Source: Achatina immaculata
Taxonomy: Eukaryota; Mollusca; Gastropoda; Stylommatophora; Achatinidae
DNA: 64,000 nt
Direction of reading: 5' to 3'
Assembly (NCBI GenBank): GCA_009760885.1
Contig: CM019713.1
Coordinates: forward strand, 29,754,927 to 29,818,926
Part shown: positions 11,651 to 23,915 of the stretch, piece after piece
How the letters are laid out: each line of letters starts with the position of its first letter
Position numbering within the stretch: position 1 is the first letter of the stretch
Translations under genes and position numbers: made by a program
Notes under the pieces: model-generated
What the model was told of the DNA's origin: nothing
Seen by the model: the letters and a program-made list of their open reading frames with translations, nothing else
Database searches by the model: none

Positions 11651-12020
11651 GAGAATGAAAGTGAATGTAAATACTACAGAAGAGTTCTTCACATATCAAG
11701 GACACAGAAAAGAATAAATATATCCATACTACAAGAACTTAATATTGAAGAAGGCTGGCTAGTAAAGAGAATTAAACAAAGAAAACTTAAATATCTTAGA
11801 CCCATTTAAACGTCGTGATAATCTAGAGAAGACCGTCTTGGAAGTGTACATAATGGGGAAAAGAAAGAGAGGAAGACCAAGACGAAGGTGGCTGCAAGAC
11901 ATCGTTGATAATCTGCAAATGGATGCATCAGCAGCAGGGCCTTTTGTTTACAGCCGAGAGGCCTATAGGAGTGCTGTTAGGGAGGCAAAGTTCCGCAATG
12001 GACATGCAAATGACTGACTG
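11651..12020 (+). mobile_element. LINE 3' end, family 1, decayed
   Basis: Begins inside the ECKYYRRVL segment and runs through IEEGWLVKRIKQRKLKYL, the KRKRGRPRRRWLQDIVDNL motif and the [13 protein letters not shown] end. A frameshift near 11808 and several substitutions break the frame. The tail is the short ATGACTGACTGAATG in place of (AATG)n. Confidence 0.8.
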
Positions 12021-12980
12021 AATGTCGAGAAGATGGATGTTTATATCTGTTACTGGAGTTGTGGAAGTATGAATGGACTCGCCATATGGCAGGGCAAACC
12101 TGCCGGCGGTCAGAACATCGTCATCATCATCATCTTCATGTTCACCAATTCATCAATAAAACCTCATGTCAAGTGATACACAGGATTGGCTTGACTTCTG
12201 TGTCAGTGTAAGGAGTGGAAAAATAAGCAAGCAGTGACCCGGTTTTGATTGGAAATCCCACTGGCCAGAGACGGCCACGTTTTGAATGGAAAATCCCCAG
12301 GCCTTCGAGTCCGGGCTGACCAGGTATATAAGACGAGAAAAGAAGAAAAGGGGGATAAGTTGAGCACGTGGAAGTCCAGCGACCAGTCGTGGACGAAGGA
12401 TGATTCGATAGATGGAGGCTGACGTGTATAGTTTAGTAGGTGCATTGTAATCAGGATTGAAATCATATTATTCAAGGAACCCTTTTTATGAATCAATAAC
12501 GCGTGTGGAAATGTATAATTATATGGACATCATGTGCATAGGATTCGTTGATTTGTGTTGCCTTATGGATCAGAATTTTGTAAATACAAGGATCGTGATT
12601 TTATAAAAAAAAAGGATTGTTGTTTTGTGTTCCTGTTATTTACATGTAAGGTGTGAACGTTGGTGTAGTCAGCCTTCCACCACTCAGTACGACGGCGGCC
12701 AGACAGAAATAAAAGATTGAATAATAATTCACGTCAGTAAAAGCAAATATAAAATATTAATATCTGTATAAATAATAAATACTACATCAGTGTGTTGCCA
12801 GCTTTAAGACTGAAAGAGCCTGGAAGTGAAGGATGGCCGGAGACAGTGAATAACTAATCCTGAAACACTCAGCAAACCCGACGTCAACTAGTGCCCCACC
12901 TTTTCATGTAGTAACGTAGTAAACACAGCGGGCACAAACGTCTTCACACACACATGAATTAAATAATCAGTATACATAAG
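12021..12980. other. No gene recognised
   Basis: Contains a short (ATC)n at about 12120-12134 and AT-rich sequence. A minus-strand open frame at 12203-12496 has no recognisable motif. Confidence 0.35.
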
Positions 12981-13077
12981 GCAAACATACCTTATATAAA
13001 GAAAACAAGAGACACGAGGCAGACAAACCTTTTATAAATTTTTAAAAACCACAGAATCAAGGCAAACATCCTTATAT

Positions 13078-13124
<47 letters not shown>

Positions 13125-13572
13125 CAGGTGACAAGCAGACATACCTTATATATAACTATAAACAAACAACAGACATACCTTATATATAACTATAAATAAA
13201 CAACAGACATACCTTATATATAAATATAAACAAACAACAGACATACCTTATATAAATAAATCACGAAAAAAGAAACGAGGCAGACATACCTTGTATAAAT
13301 AAATAAAAGAAGCAACAAACACGAGGAAGACAAACCTTATATAAAAAAGACAAACAAGAGACAAGCAGACATCCTTATACAAATAAAAAAGCGACAGACA
13401 TAAGACAGATATATCTTATATAAATAAAAAAAGCGACAGACGCAAGACAGACATGCCTTATACAAATAAAAAAGCGACAGACATAAGACAGATATATAAA
13501 TAAAAAAGCAAGAGACACAAGACAGACATACCTTATACAAATAAAAAAGCGACAGACATAAGACATACATAC
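12981..13572 (-). repeat. Diverged tandem repeat carrying repeated splice-donor sequences
   Basis: About 15 diverged units of 32-45 bp. On the minus strand each unit is roughly TTTATTTRTATAAGGTATGT plus CTGTC and a T-run. At least eight units keep AAG|GTATGT, a canonical 5' splice site: plus-strand ACATACCTT at about 12985, 13139, 13172, 13207, 13242, 13285, 13526 and 13567. One has the GC form. A (TA)n tract at 13087-13122 interrupts the array. The last unit runs into the 3' end of the candidate exon at 13573-13671. Confidence 0.75.
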
Positions 13573-13671
13573 CTTGTATAAATAAAGGACACTCTCTGTT
13601 GACCCGTTTCCTGTGAGCGGGGTCAGGGTGACATAACTGTTGGTCGTTTCACGCACGTCAAAGTCGTCCAT
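13573..13671 (-). CDS. Candidate first coding exon, unrecognised gene
   Basis: On the minus strand an ATG at 13671 opens 33 codons that begin MDDFDVRETTNSYVTLTPLT and end VLYLYK exactly at AAG|GTATGTATG, a strong donor. The acidic start followed by a Ser/Thr/Pro-rich stretch looks like a real cytosolic N-terminus, and composition differs from the AT-rich flanks. I do not recognise the protein and found no downstream exon on the minus strand in this window. The last 14 bases of the exon belong to the adjoining tandem repeat. It may alternatively be a chance open segment. The start is chosen because it is the only in-frame ATG, and the context AAAATGG is good. Confidence 0.4.
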
Positions 13672-13679
13672 TTTGAAAG

Positions 13680-14029
13680 TACCACTGCCAGGGGTATGTT
13701 GAATTTCCTAACCTGGACACAAGTTCTATCTCCAGTTCACGTGGTTCCCTATCTGTAGAAGCAACAATGTAAATGAAGTTTAGGAGACTTTAATAGAAAA
13801 CTAACCTGTTTTTTTAAACTATGCGGTTAAAAAGACATTTACGGAGAAAACTAAGAATGTAGGAAAATAAATATAGAAATAAATCTAATATAAGTAAAAT
13901 TCTACAGGTTATATAGAGATGAATGTGGATAGAAAACTAAAACAGATTTTATTTTATTTTTTTAAATTAAAGTAGTGGGGTGAAAATTAACACTTTTTTT
14001 GTAGTTCGTTTTCAGATAAGATTCATATC
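13680..14029. other. No gene; flank of RPL32-like frame
   Basis: AT-rich. A T-run followed by GTTTTCAG ends at about 14014, just before the RPL32-like start, and could be a 3' splice site for a 5' untranslated exon or chance. Confidence 0.35.
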
Positions 14030-14434
14030 ATGACCACTAGCCCACTTATCAAGTCATATATTGTGAAGAAAAGAACCAGGAAGTTCACCTGGTACCAATC
14101 TGATCGATATGTAAAAATTAAGTCAAACTGGCGCAAGCCAAATGGTATTAACAACAGAGTCATGAGGAGATTCAAGGGTCACTACAAGACGCCCACAACT
14201 GGTCATGGGACATGGAAGACGTGCAAGCATGTCTGCCCTGGTGGCTTCAAGGAGGTTTTGGTTCACAATGTTAGGGATCTAGAGGTCTTGCTTATGCAGA
14301 ACCAGGCATTTTCAGCAGAGACCGCACACAATGTTTCCAGTAGAAAGAAGAAAGACGTTGTTGAACGTGCCCAGCAACTGACCCTCAAGATGACCAGCCC
14401 TATCGCTCGCCTCCCACAAAAGGAGGATGAGTAA
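14030..14434 (+). CDS. RPL32: Ribosomal protein L32-like (eL32), intronless; retrogene candidate
   Basis: An uninterrupted 134-codon frame collinear with the whole of eL32 (about 135 residues), a component of the cytosolic 60S subunit. Recognisable blocks in order: IVKKRTRKF (11-19), QSDRYVKIK (23-31), WRKP (34-37), NRVMRRFKG (42-50), [15 protein letters not shown] (76-90), AHNVSS (98-103), VERAQQL (110-116) and the acidic end KEDE. The central part, where eL32 normally has a GYGS..KTKHMLP-like stretch, is strongly changed ([18 protein letters not shown]). Animal RPL32 genes normally have coding introns and this one has none, so a retrocopy is likely. I see no poly(A) tail or clear target duplication, so it is old or has a real 5' intron ending near 14014. 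The frame is intact despite the divergence, which argues for past constraint or function. Confidence 0.75.
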   Translation: MTTSPLIKSYIVKKRTRKFTWYQSDRYVKIKSNWRKPNGINNRVMRRFKGHYKTPTTGHGTWKTCKHVCPGGFKEVLVHNVRDLEVLLMQNQAFSAETAHNVSSRKKKDVVERAQQLTLKMTSPIARLPQKEDE

Positions 14435-14456
14435 ACTATGTTTATATGTTTACTTG

Positions 14457-14462
14457 AATAAA
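14457..14462 (+). promoter_or_regulatory. Polyadenylation signal for RPL32-like frame
   Basis: AATAAA starts 23 bases after the stop codon. The short 3' UTR is typical of ribosomal protein transcripts. Confidence 0.45.
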
Positions 14463-15749
14463 TTATATTAACTACAAAGAGAACAGAAAAGAAAGTTAAT
14501 ACGAGTAGAAAAAAATATTGTAGACAGATCTAATATAAGGAGAAAGCTTCTAAAAGTTAATACTGAAATAAATGTCGAAGGATATTACTCTGAAATAACG
14601 TTCTCACGTTGCAAACTTTTTAACTTGTGTGCAAACATTTTAACTCGTGCGCAAATTTTTTAACTCGCGTGCAGACTTATTTCCAAACAATTTTGTGTGT
14701 GAAAATGGCAAATTACAGAGTGCATTGATAAATTTCATATTAAAAAAAAACCAAAATCAAAAGAAATCAGGGAGACACATTCATGCAGCACTATGATATT
14801 TCTCTTCAGCGTTAACATAACACACAGAAACATCAGGAAATTGAAACTAAAAGTAGCCATTTTATTTTTCTTTATGCAGTGTATAAAATTTATTTCGCAG
14901 CATTATTTTTCTTGTTTGTGCGCGGCAGCGCTGTCGCGCAGCTTATAGAGAACATTGCTACAGTATTCCGTGACACACATTGTTGTCTGTGTATCTGAGA
15001 TGGACAAAATTGCAACTGACGGTGTGTTCGTTTTTTTTTTTTTTTGTAATAAGATATTTGTGGAAAAATCATTCTCACCCCATGGCACATTTTAAAAGCA
15101 GACCAATACAAACAAAAGACAAACTTGTCCTACTTACCAGCTATAAATAAACTTCATTTTGTGAAGAGATGCTTCTTCCTTCAAACAGAGAAATAGTCTT
15201 GTTCAAGAACCTAGAAACAGTCCATTATTTCTTAAACCAAGAAAAACAATAGAAACAGTGTCCCAATACCGGACACATCATGGCAGCAACAGCCTTCCCA
15301 CGTTTTCCAGTCAGTCATCTTTTGAATAACCAGTTCCCACAGAAATAATCCCAGAATTTGATCATGTTCCCGCGTCCTTAAGAGTTTGATCTGATAAATA
15401 AGAAACAATAACTTCCGGTACACTGCTCATAATTGAAAAAAAGAGTAAGATATTTGTTTTGTTTATTTACTTGTAAAAAAACATTTCTTATTTTTCAAAA
15501 GTCGAGAAGAAATTTTGTACAAACCATTTTATTTACAATTTCATGTTTTTAATGGCTCATTTAGCTATATTTAAAACATATATAGTCATTTGATTTCTAT
15601 GTCAAGTTTATAATGTAGAAAATGTAATACTTTACTGACAGCTAACTTAAATGAATCATTTACAACTGCTGATAAAAAAAGAAACGAAACAAATAAAGAA
15701 AGAAAGAAATTATTTCTGACATGAACAACATGATGTAGAGGGGGAAAAG
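14463..15749. other. No gene recognised
   Basis: AT-rich. Three diverged 25-bp repeats of TTTAACTCGTGCGCAAA type lie at about 14610-14670. Minus-strand open frames at 14890-15111 and 15232-15423 have no motif. Confidence 0.35.
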
Positions 15750-16215
15750 ACGTAGGATTATAATGCCAAAACTTTTTTGTCTAAAAAAATTTTGACATAA
15801 GATTGTTATATCATAACTGGGTTGTCTTTAAAAAAAAAATATTTAACACAGGATTATAATGCCAAAACTGGTTTGTCTAAGAAAACTTTGACACAAGATC
15901 ATGATAACAAACCTGGGTTGTCTAAAAATCTTTAACACAGGATTATAATTCCACAACTGGGCTATCAAAGATATCATTGACACAAGATTATAATGAAAAA
16001 ACAGGATCATTTACACGGGATTATAATGAAAAAAAAAAACTGGAGTGTCTGGGAAAACTTAGGCACAGGATTATAATGCCAAAACTGTAATATCTGAGAA
16101 ATATTTGACACGGGATTATAATGCCAAAACCGTAATGACTGAGAAATATTTGACACGGGATGTAATGCCAAAAAACTGGTTTGTCTGACAAATCTTTGAC
16201 ACGGGATAATACAAG
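15750..16215. repeat. Diverged tandem repeat of about 60 bp
   Basis: About seven degenerate units with the core GGATTATAATGCCAAAACTG followed by a TGTCT...TTTGACAC segment. Old and strongly diverged. Confidence 0.7.
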
Positions 16216-16257
16216 GTTGAATAGTTTCACTTTTTGTAGCGGATTATTCATATATGA

Positions 16258-16540
16258 AAGTTGGTGACAGAAGCAAAGGTGACTGTGCTGGGGGTGACAG
16301 AAACAAAGGTGACTGTGCTGGGGGTGACAGAAACAAAGGTGACTGTGCTGGGGGTGACAGAAGCAAAAGTGACTGTGCTGGGGGAGACAGAAGCAAAGGT
16401 GACTATGCTGGGGGTGACAGAAGCAAAGGTGACTGTCCTGGGGTTGACAGAAGCAAAAGTGACTGTCCTGGGGTTGACAGAAGCAAGGGTGACTATGCTG
16501 GGGGTGACAGAAGCAAAGGTGACTGTGCTGGGGTGACAGC
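16258..16540. repeat. 30-bp minisatellite, about 9 copies
   Basis: Units GGTGACAGAAGCAAAGGTGA plus CTGTGCTGGG, with few changes. The length is a multiple of three, so open frames cross it on both strands; these are artefacts. Confidence 0.95.
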
Positions 16541-17226
16541 GTGCTTCCCGGAGCCAGAAGGTTGGAGCTGCGCCAAGACCCTACCCCACCTCTCCAGCCT
16601 GGCCAAATGGCTTGGCGGCTCCTCTCTGTAGTTTCCGTATTGGTATTGTCTCCTGATAAGTTTTTTGATCCAATCTGGGTCTTCATGCCAACCTTCAAGA
16701 TCCACTTCCGTGTTGACAAAACGTTTTGCTTTCCAACATGCTCGTGACAAGTATTTCTACAAACAGTCAGGTAGACAGATCAAGAATGCCTGCTGACTGT
16801 CAGCCGCTCAGATATGGTCACTGAGGTAGACGTTTTACGTCTGACAAATCAGTATAAATATCGCGTTTATCTCATGGCCTGAACTTATAATAGATAAATC
16901 AGTACAAATATAGCGTTTATCGCATGACCTGTATAGACAACAGTAACATTAAATTTCTAAGTGCAGATCTAGCCCAATCCTTGATAACAAATTGTGCCTC
17001 ATGCAGTCAGTGGACTGGAGATCTGTTGTCGTTGCTATTCGATCAACCAAGTTAACCAAGTTGTCTCCTCTTAGAGTCTGGGGAGAGAAGGTGACCCAGG
17101 GTTGCACTGATCACATCATCCACCAGTGCTTTCTTAAGTCTAAGAAAGAAAACATATTTCAATGGCTTTGAATATGTTCAGGGGGGCTCTGCATGAGGAC
17201 GACCCAGCCGCTGCGTCGTTTCCGGG
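16541..17226. other. No gene recognised
   Basis: A GC-richer part at 16540-16745 keeps short open frames on both strands. At 16845-16930 there are two imperfect copies of a segment with CAGTATAAATATCGCGTTTATC. The stretch just before 17227 may be the end of an interspersed element. Confidence 0.3.
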
Positions 17227-17726
17227 TTCAGAATGTTGTTGTTGTTTGGTTGTTGTTGTTTGATTGTTGTTGTTGTTGTTGCTCCTGTTGCTGTTGTTGT
17301 TTTGTTGTTGTTGTTGTTGTTGTTGCTCCTGCTGCTGTTGTTTTTGTTGTTTTTGTTATTGTTGCTCCTGCTGCTGCTGCTGATGTTGTTGTTGTTGTTG
17401 CTGCTGTTGTTGTTTTTGTTATTGTTGCTCCTGCTGCTGCTGATGTTGTTGTTGTTGTTGTTGCTGCTGCTGTTATTATTTTTGTTGTTGCTGCTGTTGC
17501 TGTTGTTGTTGTTTTGTTGTTGTTGTTGTTGTTGTTTTTCCTGCTGTTGTTGCTGTTGCTGTTGTTTTTGTTACTGTTGCTCCTGCTGCTGCTGATGTTG
17601 TTGTTGTTGCTGTTGCTGTTGTTGTTGTTGTTTTTTTGCTGCTGCTGTTGCTGTTGTTGTTGTTGCTGTTGCTGTTGCTGTTGTTGTTTTTGTTGTTGCT
17701 GCTGTTGCTACTGCTGCTGCTGCTGC

Positions 17727-17759
<33 letters not shown>

Positions 17760-17760
17760 A
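17227..17760. repeat. Imperfect (GTT/GCT)n trinucleotide tract
   Basis: 530 bp of mainly GTT with GCT, TCC and ATT interruptions. On the minus strand this is (AAC/AGC)n and could be the expanded tail of a retroelement ending at 17761. Confidence 0.95.
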
Positions 17761-17894
17761 AGGGTGGGCTCGGAGCAGTTCCAGAGAGCGACGAGGCCCT
17801 GGGTTTAGGACACTAAGAGCATATTCTCTAAACACGTCGAAGAATAAAACAGAAAGAACATAGATACTATAATCATGTTCTGCCAAAGTGGCAT

Positions 17895-18310
17895 AGAATA
17901 AATCAAAAAATGCATAGACATTGAAATAATATCCTCTAAATACTGTACATCAATAGCATAGAATAAATCAAAGAGTGCATAGACATTGAAATAAATATCC
18001 TCTAAATACTGTACATCAATACCTAAAATAAATCAAAGAAAGCCACAAATGCCATAATCATATGGTCTAATTACCTAAGTGGCATAGAATAAATCAGAAA
18101 GAATGTAGACACTAAAACCACATCCTCTAGATACGTCACTGACATGGAATAAATCAAGGAGAACATAGACACTAAAACCATGTCCTCTGGATACGTCATT
18201 GACATGGAATAAATCAGGAAGAACATAGACACTAAAACCACGTCCTCTAGATACGTCATTGACATGGAATAAATCAAGGAGAACAAAGACACTAAAACCA
18301 TATCTTTTAT
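17895..18310. repeat. 60-bp tandem repeat, about 6-7 copies
   Basis: Units contain GACATGGAATAAATCAAGGA, then GAACATAGACACTAAAACCA. The first copies are diverged; the four units from 18071 to 18300 are close to identical. Confidence 0.85.
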
Positions 18311-20036
18311 ATATTCCCAATTCATGAATCAGAGGTTCTTTCTTTTCTTTTAACAAATATAAGTAGTGACAATTATGTTTATAGCAGGATAATGACATTC
18401 TAATCATTACCCCATCAATACATTTGCTATCTTCTTTTTCGCCTTTAATGCCATAATTTGACTCACATATCCAGGCACATTGTGTTTTCAGTTATCCATC
18501 CTTAAAACCCGGATGTAAAATTATCAGGTAACTTCCTTAACTTCATTTTTTTAACAGATAAGAATATAGATAAATATTTTGTAAATTTCGTTACTTCGTT
18601 TCAGCCATGACAGTTTAGTTTACTAGGACGCAAGGGGTGTATTACCGCCAGGCAACCGCCCAGGTCTCAGGCCTTAGAGGGGATGAAGATAGACCTTTGA
18701 GAGACAGTTTTTATTCCGATTGATTGAAACTTGTTTAGGGTACAAACTAGAGTGTCCCTGGCGCTGCTAAGAGTTTATCTGTCTACGCCGCGTCTTAGCT
18801 AAGCATGGTTACAGCGCATTAATTGTAACATAGAAATGGCAACATCAAGTTTGTATAATTTGTTCGCTAACTTAATAAGCTTTTTAAACACTTGTACTAG
18901 AGTTCAGAGATACGGCGATTCACTGAAACAACACTGATACATTTATACAGTTTTTGTATCCAGCGAGGCCAGCAATTTTCGCGAGGGTAAAGCACAATCC
19001 ACAAGCGAGTGTGAGAATGGATGGAAGGACCCCCCTACTTGGTCTAGCTCCGCCTAGCCCCGCGCTACAGCCACGTGTTGTCATCGCTGGCTTATTTCAA
19101 GGTCCGACAGCCTGTTTGTCATTGATGCGGAATGTGTTGGATGAAAGTAGAATTACAATGGCATATTTCAATTTTCGGGTTCTATTCTCATTTTTCTGTC
19201 TTTGTGATTTAAATTCTTAAGTTCTTGCCACTTTCATAATAATAATAATAGGTTCTGTTTTCGTCACTAGCCATGAAAAAGAGGCGTTGGTTGCGTTGTG
19301 TCATAGTTGTACGCCTTGCGGCCCAACACACCCGACTTCGGCTCTGCGTAGTTTTTGGATCTGGGTTTTGCTTTCCCATGTCGATTCAGCCAAACTACTG
19401 CCCGTTTCAAAGAGCACCGCTGAAAGGCAGAATAGGGTCTTAGCCAGCTGTAACTCCCCAACCCTGAAGCAAGCAGCCAGCTGTGGGTTGCTGAGAGTTG
19501 TCCCATTCAGACTGAGTAGTGCGTCCCTACCCCCAGTATAACAAGGAAACCCAGTAACAGTAGTAATAATAATAATAACAATAATAATTGGTATTATTCA
19601 TTGAATTTGGCTTCAGTGTATTCATCTATTTGCCACATTCAGCAGAATTTATATATAAAAAGTGAGTCCACTTTCAATCTGGAATTTGGAATTCTAATTA
19701 GCCCTTTTTGTGTTTGTCTGTTGTGTTTTGTTTTGTTTTGTTTTTATTTTTGTTCCCGTCGGAAGTAAGATGTTGGCGATCACGCTTCCTCGTTCTGTGC
19801 GACATTTTTGTCCTTGTTGGCGGCTTTTCCTGTCCTGAGTCACTTGGTCAGCTTATCGAGGTAATTTCCTCTTCGTCTCCATCTGTTGTTGTTTACCTTG
19901 AGTTTTCCAGGGATGTTTTCCCTCTTATCGTGACATTCCAAAGAATTGTTTGTTCTCTTCCTCATTGTTTCAAGTAGTTTCCCTGTTTTCCTACCACTTC
20001 TTCGTTTGTTTTTCTAACCATACAGGGTATTGCCTG
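18311..20036. other. No gene; possible repeat between (AAT)n tracts
   Basis: 19251-19560 is GC-richer, open on the minus strand for 79 codons (YAEPKSGVLGRKAYNYDTTQ), and lies between (ATA)n at about 19237-19251 and (AAT)n at about 19565-19590. I think this is an interspersed element of unknown type. The rest holds no supported feature. Confidence 0.35.
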
Positions 20037-23000
20037 CATTAAGGGCCAGGTTTAGACTTAGTGAGGCTCTATGTTGCAGTGTTAGGTTTAGACTTGGTGA
20101 GGTTCTGTGCTGCAGTATCAGGTTTAGACTTGGTGAAGCTCTATGCTGCAGTGTCAGGTTTAGACTTGGTGAGGTTCTGTGCTGCAGCGTTAGGTTTAGA
20201 CTTGGTGAGGCTCTATACTCCAGTGTCGAATTTACATTTGGTGAGGCTCTATGCTGCAGTGTCGAATTTAGACAGTCAGGCTCCATGCTACAGTGTCAGG
20301 TTTAGACTTGGTGAAGTTCTATGCTGCAGTGCTAGGTTTAGACTTGGTAAGGTTCTATGCTGCAGTGCTAGGTTTAGACTTGGTGATGCTCTATGCTGCA
20401 GTGCTAGGTTTAGACTTGGTGAGGTTCTATGCTGCAGTGCTAGGTTTAGACTTGGTGAAGTTCTATGCTGCAGTGCTAGGTTTAGACTTGGTGAGGTTCT
20501 ATGCTGCAGTGCTAGCTTTAGACTTGGTGAGGTTCTATGCTGCAGTGCTAGCTTTAGACTTGGTGAGATTCTATGCTGCAGTGCAAGGTTTAGACTTGGT
20601 GAGGTTCTATGCTGCAGTGCAAGGTTTAGACTTGGTGATGCTCTATGCTGCAGTGATAGGTTTGGTGAGGTTCTATGCTGCAGTGCTAGGTTTAGACTTG
20701 GTGAGGTTCTATGCTGCAGTGCTAGGTTTAGACTGGTGAGGTTCTATGCTGCAGTGCTAGGTTTAGATTTGGTGAGAATCTATGCTGCAGTGTCAGGTTT
20801 AGACTTGGTGAGGTTCTATGCTGCAGTGCTAGGTTTAGACTTGGTGAGGTTCTATGCTGCAATGCTAGGTTTAGACTTGGTGAGAATCTATGCTGCAATG
20901 TTAGGTTTAGACTTGGTGAGGTTCTATGCTACAGTGTCAGGTTTAGACTTGGTGAGAATATATGCTGCAATGCTAGGTTTAGACTTGGTGAGAATCTATG
21001 CTGCAATGCTAGGTTTAGACTTGGTGAGGATCTATGCTACAGTGTCAGGTTTAGACTTGGTGAGAATATATGCTGCAGTGCTAGGTTTAGACTTGTTGAG
21101 GATCTATGCTACAGTGTCAGGTTTAGACTTGGTGAGAATCTATGCTGCAATGCTAGGTTTAGACTTGGTGAGAATCTATGCTGCAATGCTAGGTTTAGAC
21201 TTGATGAGAATCTATGCTGCAATGCTAGGTTTAGACTTGGTGAGAATCTATGCTGCAATGCTAGGTTTAGACTTGGTGAGGATCTATGCTGCAGTGTCAG
21301 GTTTAGAATTGGTGAGGTTCTATGCTGCAGTGCTAGGTTTAGACTTGGTGAGAATCTATGCTGCAATGCTAGGTTTAGACTTGGTGAGAATCTATGCTGC
21401 AATGCTAGGTTTAGACTTGGTGAGGATCTATGCTACAGTGTCAGGTTTAGACTTGATGAGGTTCTATGCTGCAATCCTAGGTTTAGACTTGGTGAGAATA
21501 TATGCTGCAATGCTAGGTTTAGACTTGGTGAGGATCTATGCTACAGTGTCAGGTTTAGACTTGGTGAGAATCTATGCTGCAATGCTAGGTTTAGACTTGG
21601 TGAGGATCTATGCTACAGTGCTAGGTTTAGACTTGGTGAGGATCTATGCTACAGTGTCAGGTTTAGACTTGGTGAGAATATATGCTGCAGTGCTAGGTTT
21701 AGACTTGTTGAGGATCTATGCTACAGTGTCAGGTTTAGACTTGGTGAGAATCTATGCTGCAATGCTAGGTTTAGACTTGGTGAGAATCTATGCTGCAATG
21801 CTAGGTTTAGACTTGATGAGAATCTATGCTGCAATGCTAGGTTTAGACTTGGTGAGAATCTATGCTGCAATGCTAGGTTTAGACTTGGTGAGGATCTATG
21901 CTGCAGTGTCAGGTTTAGAATTGGTGAGGTTCTATGCTGCAGTGCTAGGTTTAGACTTGGTGAGAATCTATGCTGCAATGCTAGGTTTAGACTTGGTGAG
22001 AATCTATGCTGCAATGCTAGGTTTAGACTTGGTGAGGATCTATGCTACAGTGTCAGGTTTAGACTTGATGAGGTTCTATGCTGCAATCCTAGGTTTAGAC
22101 TTGGTGAGAATATATGCTGCAATGCTAGGTTTAGACTTGGTGAGGATCTATGCTACAGTGTCAGGTTTAGACTTGGTGAGAATCTATGCTGCAATGCTAG
22201 GTTTAGACTTGGTGAGGATCTATGCTACAGTGTCAGGTTTAGATTTGGTGAGAATCTATGCTGCAATGCTAGGTTTAGACTTGGTGAGAATCTATGCTGC
22301 AATGCTAGGTTTAGACTTGGTGAGGATCTATGCTACAGTGTCAGGTTTAGACTTGGTGAGAATATATGCTGCAGTGCTAGGTTTAGACTTGTTGAGGATC
22401 TATGCTACAGTGTCAGGTTTAGACTTGGTGAGAATCTATGCTGCAATGCTAGGTTTAGACTTGGTGAGAATCTATGCTGCAATGCTAGGTTTAGACTTGA
22501 TGAGAATCTATGCTGCAATGCTAGGTTTAGACTTGGTGAGAATCTATGCTGCAATGCTAGGTTTAGACTTGGTGAGGATCTATGCTGCAGTGTCAGGTTT
22601 AGAATTGGTGAGGTTCTATGCTGCAGTGCTAGGTTTAGACTTGGTGAGAATCTATGCTGCAATGCTAGGTTTAGACTTGGTGAGAATCTATGCTGCAATG
22701 CTAGGTTTAGACTTGGTGAGGATCTATGCTACAGTGTCAGGTTTAGACTTGATGAGGTTCTATGCTGCAATCCTAGGTTTAGACTTGGTGAGAATATATG
22801 CTGCAATGCTAGGTTTAGACTTGGTGAGGATCTATGCTACAGTGGCAGGTTTAGACTTGGTGAGAATCTATGCTGCAATGCTAGGTTTAGACTTGGTGAG
22901 GATCTATGCTACAGTGTCAGGTTTAGATTTGGTGAGAATCTATGCTGCAATGCTAGGTTTAGACTTGGTGAGGATCTATGCTACAGTGTCAGGTTTAGAC

Positions 23001-23915
23001 TTGGTGAGAATCTATGCTGCAATGCTAGGTTTAGACTTGGTGAGAATCTATGCTGCAATGCTAGGTTTAGACTTGGTGAGAATCTATGCTGCAATGCTAG
23101 GTTTAGACTTGGTGAGAATCTATGCTGCAATGCTAGGTTTAGACTTGGTGAGGATCTATGCTACAGTGTCAGGTTTAGACTTGGTGAGGATCTATGCTAC
23201 AGTGTCAGGTTTAGACTTGGTGAGAATCTATGCTGCAATGCTAGGTTTAGACTTGGTGAGAATCTATGCTGCAATGCTAGGTTTAGACTTGGTGAGAATC
23301 TATGCTGCAATGCTAGGTTTAGACTTGGTGAGAATCTATGCTGCAATGCTAGGTTTAGACTTGGTGAGAATCTATGCTGCAATGCTAGGTTTAGACTTGG
23401 TGAGAATCTATGCTGCAATGCTAGGTTTAGACTTGGTGAGAATCTATGCTGCAGTGCTAGGGTTAGACTTTGTGAGAATCTATGCTGCAGTGCTAGGGTT
23501 AGACTTTGTGAGAATCTATGCTGCAGTGCTAGGGTTAGACTTTGGTGAGAATCTATGCTGCAATGCTAGGTTTAGACTTGGTGAGGATCTATGCTACAGT
23601 GTCAGGTTTAGACTTGGTGAGGCTCTATGCTGCAATGCTAGGTTTAGACTTGGTGAGGATCTATGCTGCAATGCTAGGTTTAGACTTGGTGAGAATCTAT
23701 GCTGCAATGCTAGGTTTAGACTTGGTGAGGCTCTATGCTGCAATGCTAGGTTTAGACTTGGTGAGGCTCTATGCTGCAATGCTAGGTTTAGACTTGGTGA
23801 GAATCTATGCTGCAATGCTAGGTTTAGACTTGGTGAGGTTCTATGCTGCAATGCTAGGTTTAGACTTGGTGAGGCTCTATGCTGCAGCGCCGGATTTAGA
23901 CTTGGCGCGGTCTTA
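20037..23915. repeat. 36-bp satellite, about 107 copies, with higher-order units
   Basis: Units read CTAGGTTTAGACTTGGTGAG, then AATCTATGCTGCAATG. Variants at fixed sites (CTGCAATG or CTACAGTG; CTAGG or GTCAGG; GTTC, GATC or AATC) form recurring series. An identical block appears at 21109-21402, 21721-22014 and 22405-22698, i.e. steps of 612 and 684 bp, 17 and 19 units. The left end (20037-20290) and right end (23460-23915) units are more diverged. Because the unit is 12 codons without stops, a 1286-codon frame spans the array. It crosses indels by switching frame, so it is not evidence of a protein. Confidence 0.95.

Noticed and set aside
17227..17760. A poly-Gln or poly-Val protein, or a CTG-expansion gene
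   Set aside because: An imperfect GTT/GCT tract with no start context, no flanking coding sequence and open frames in every register.
19267..19506. A 79-codon minus-strand gene
   Set aside because: It lies between AAT microsatellites and looks like an interspersed repeat; no domain seen.
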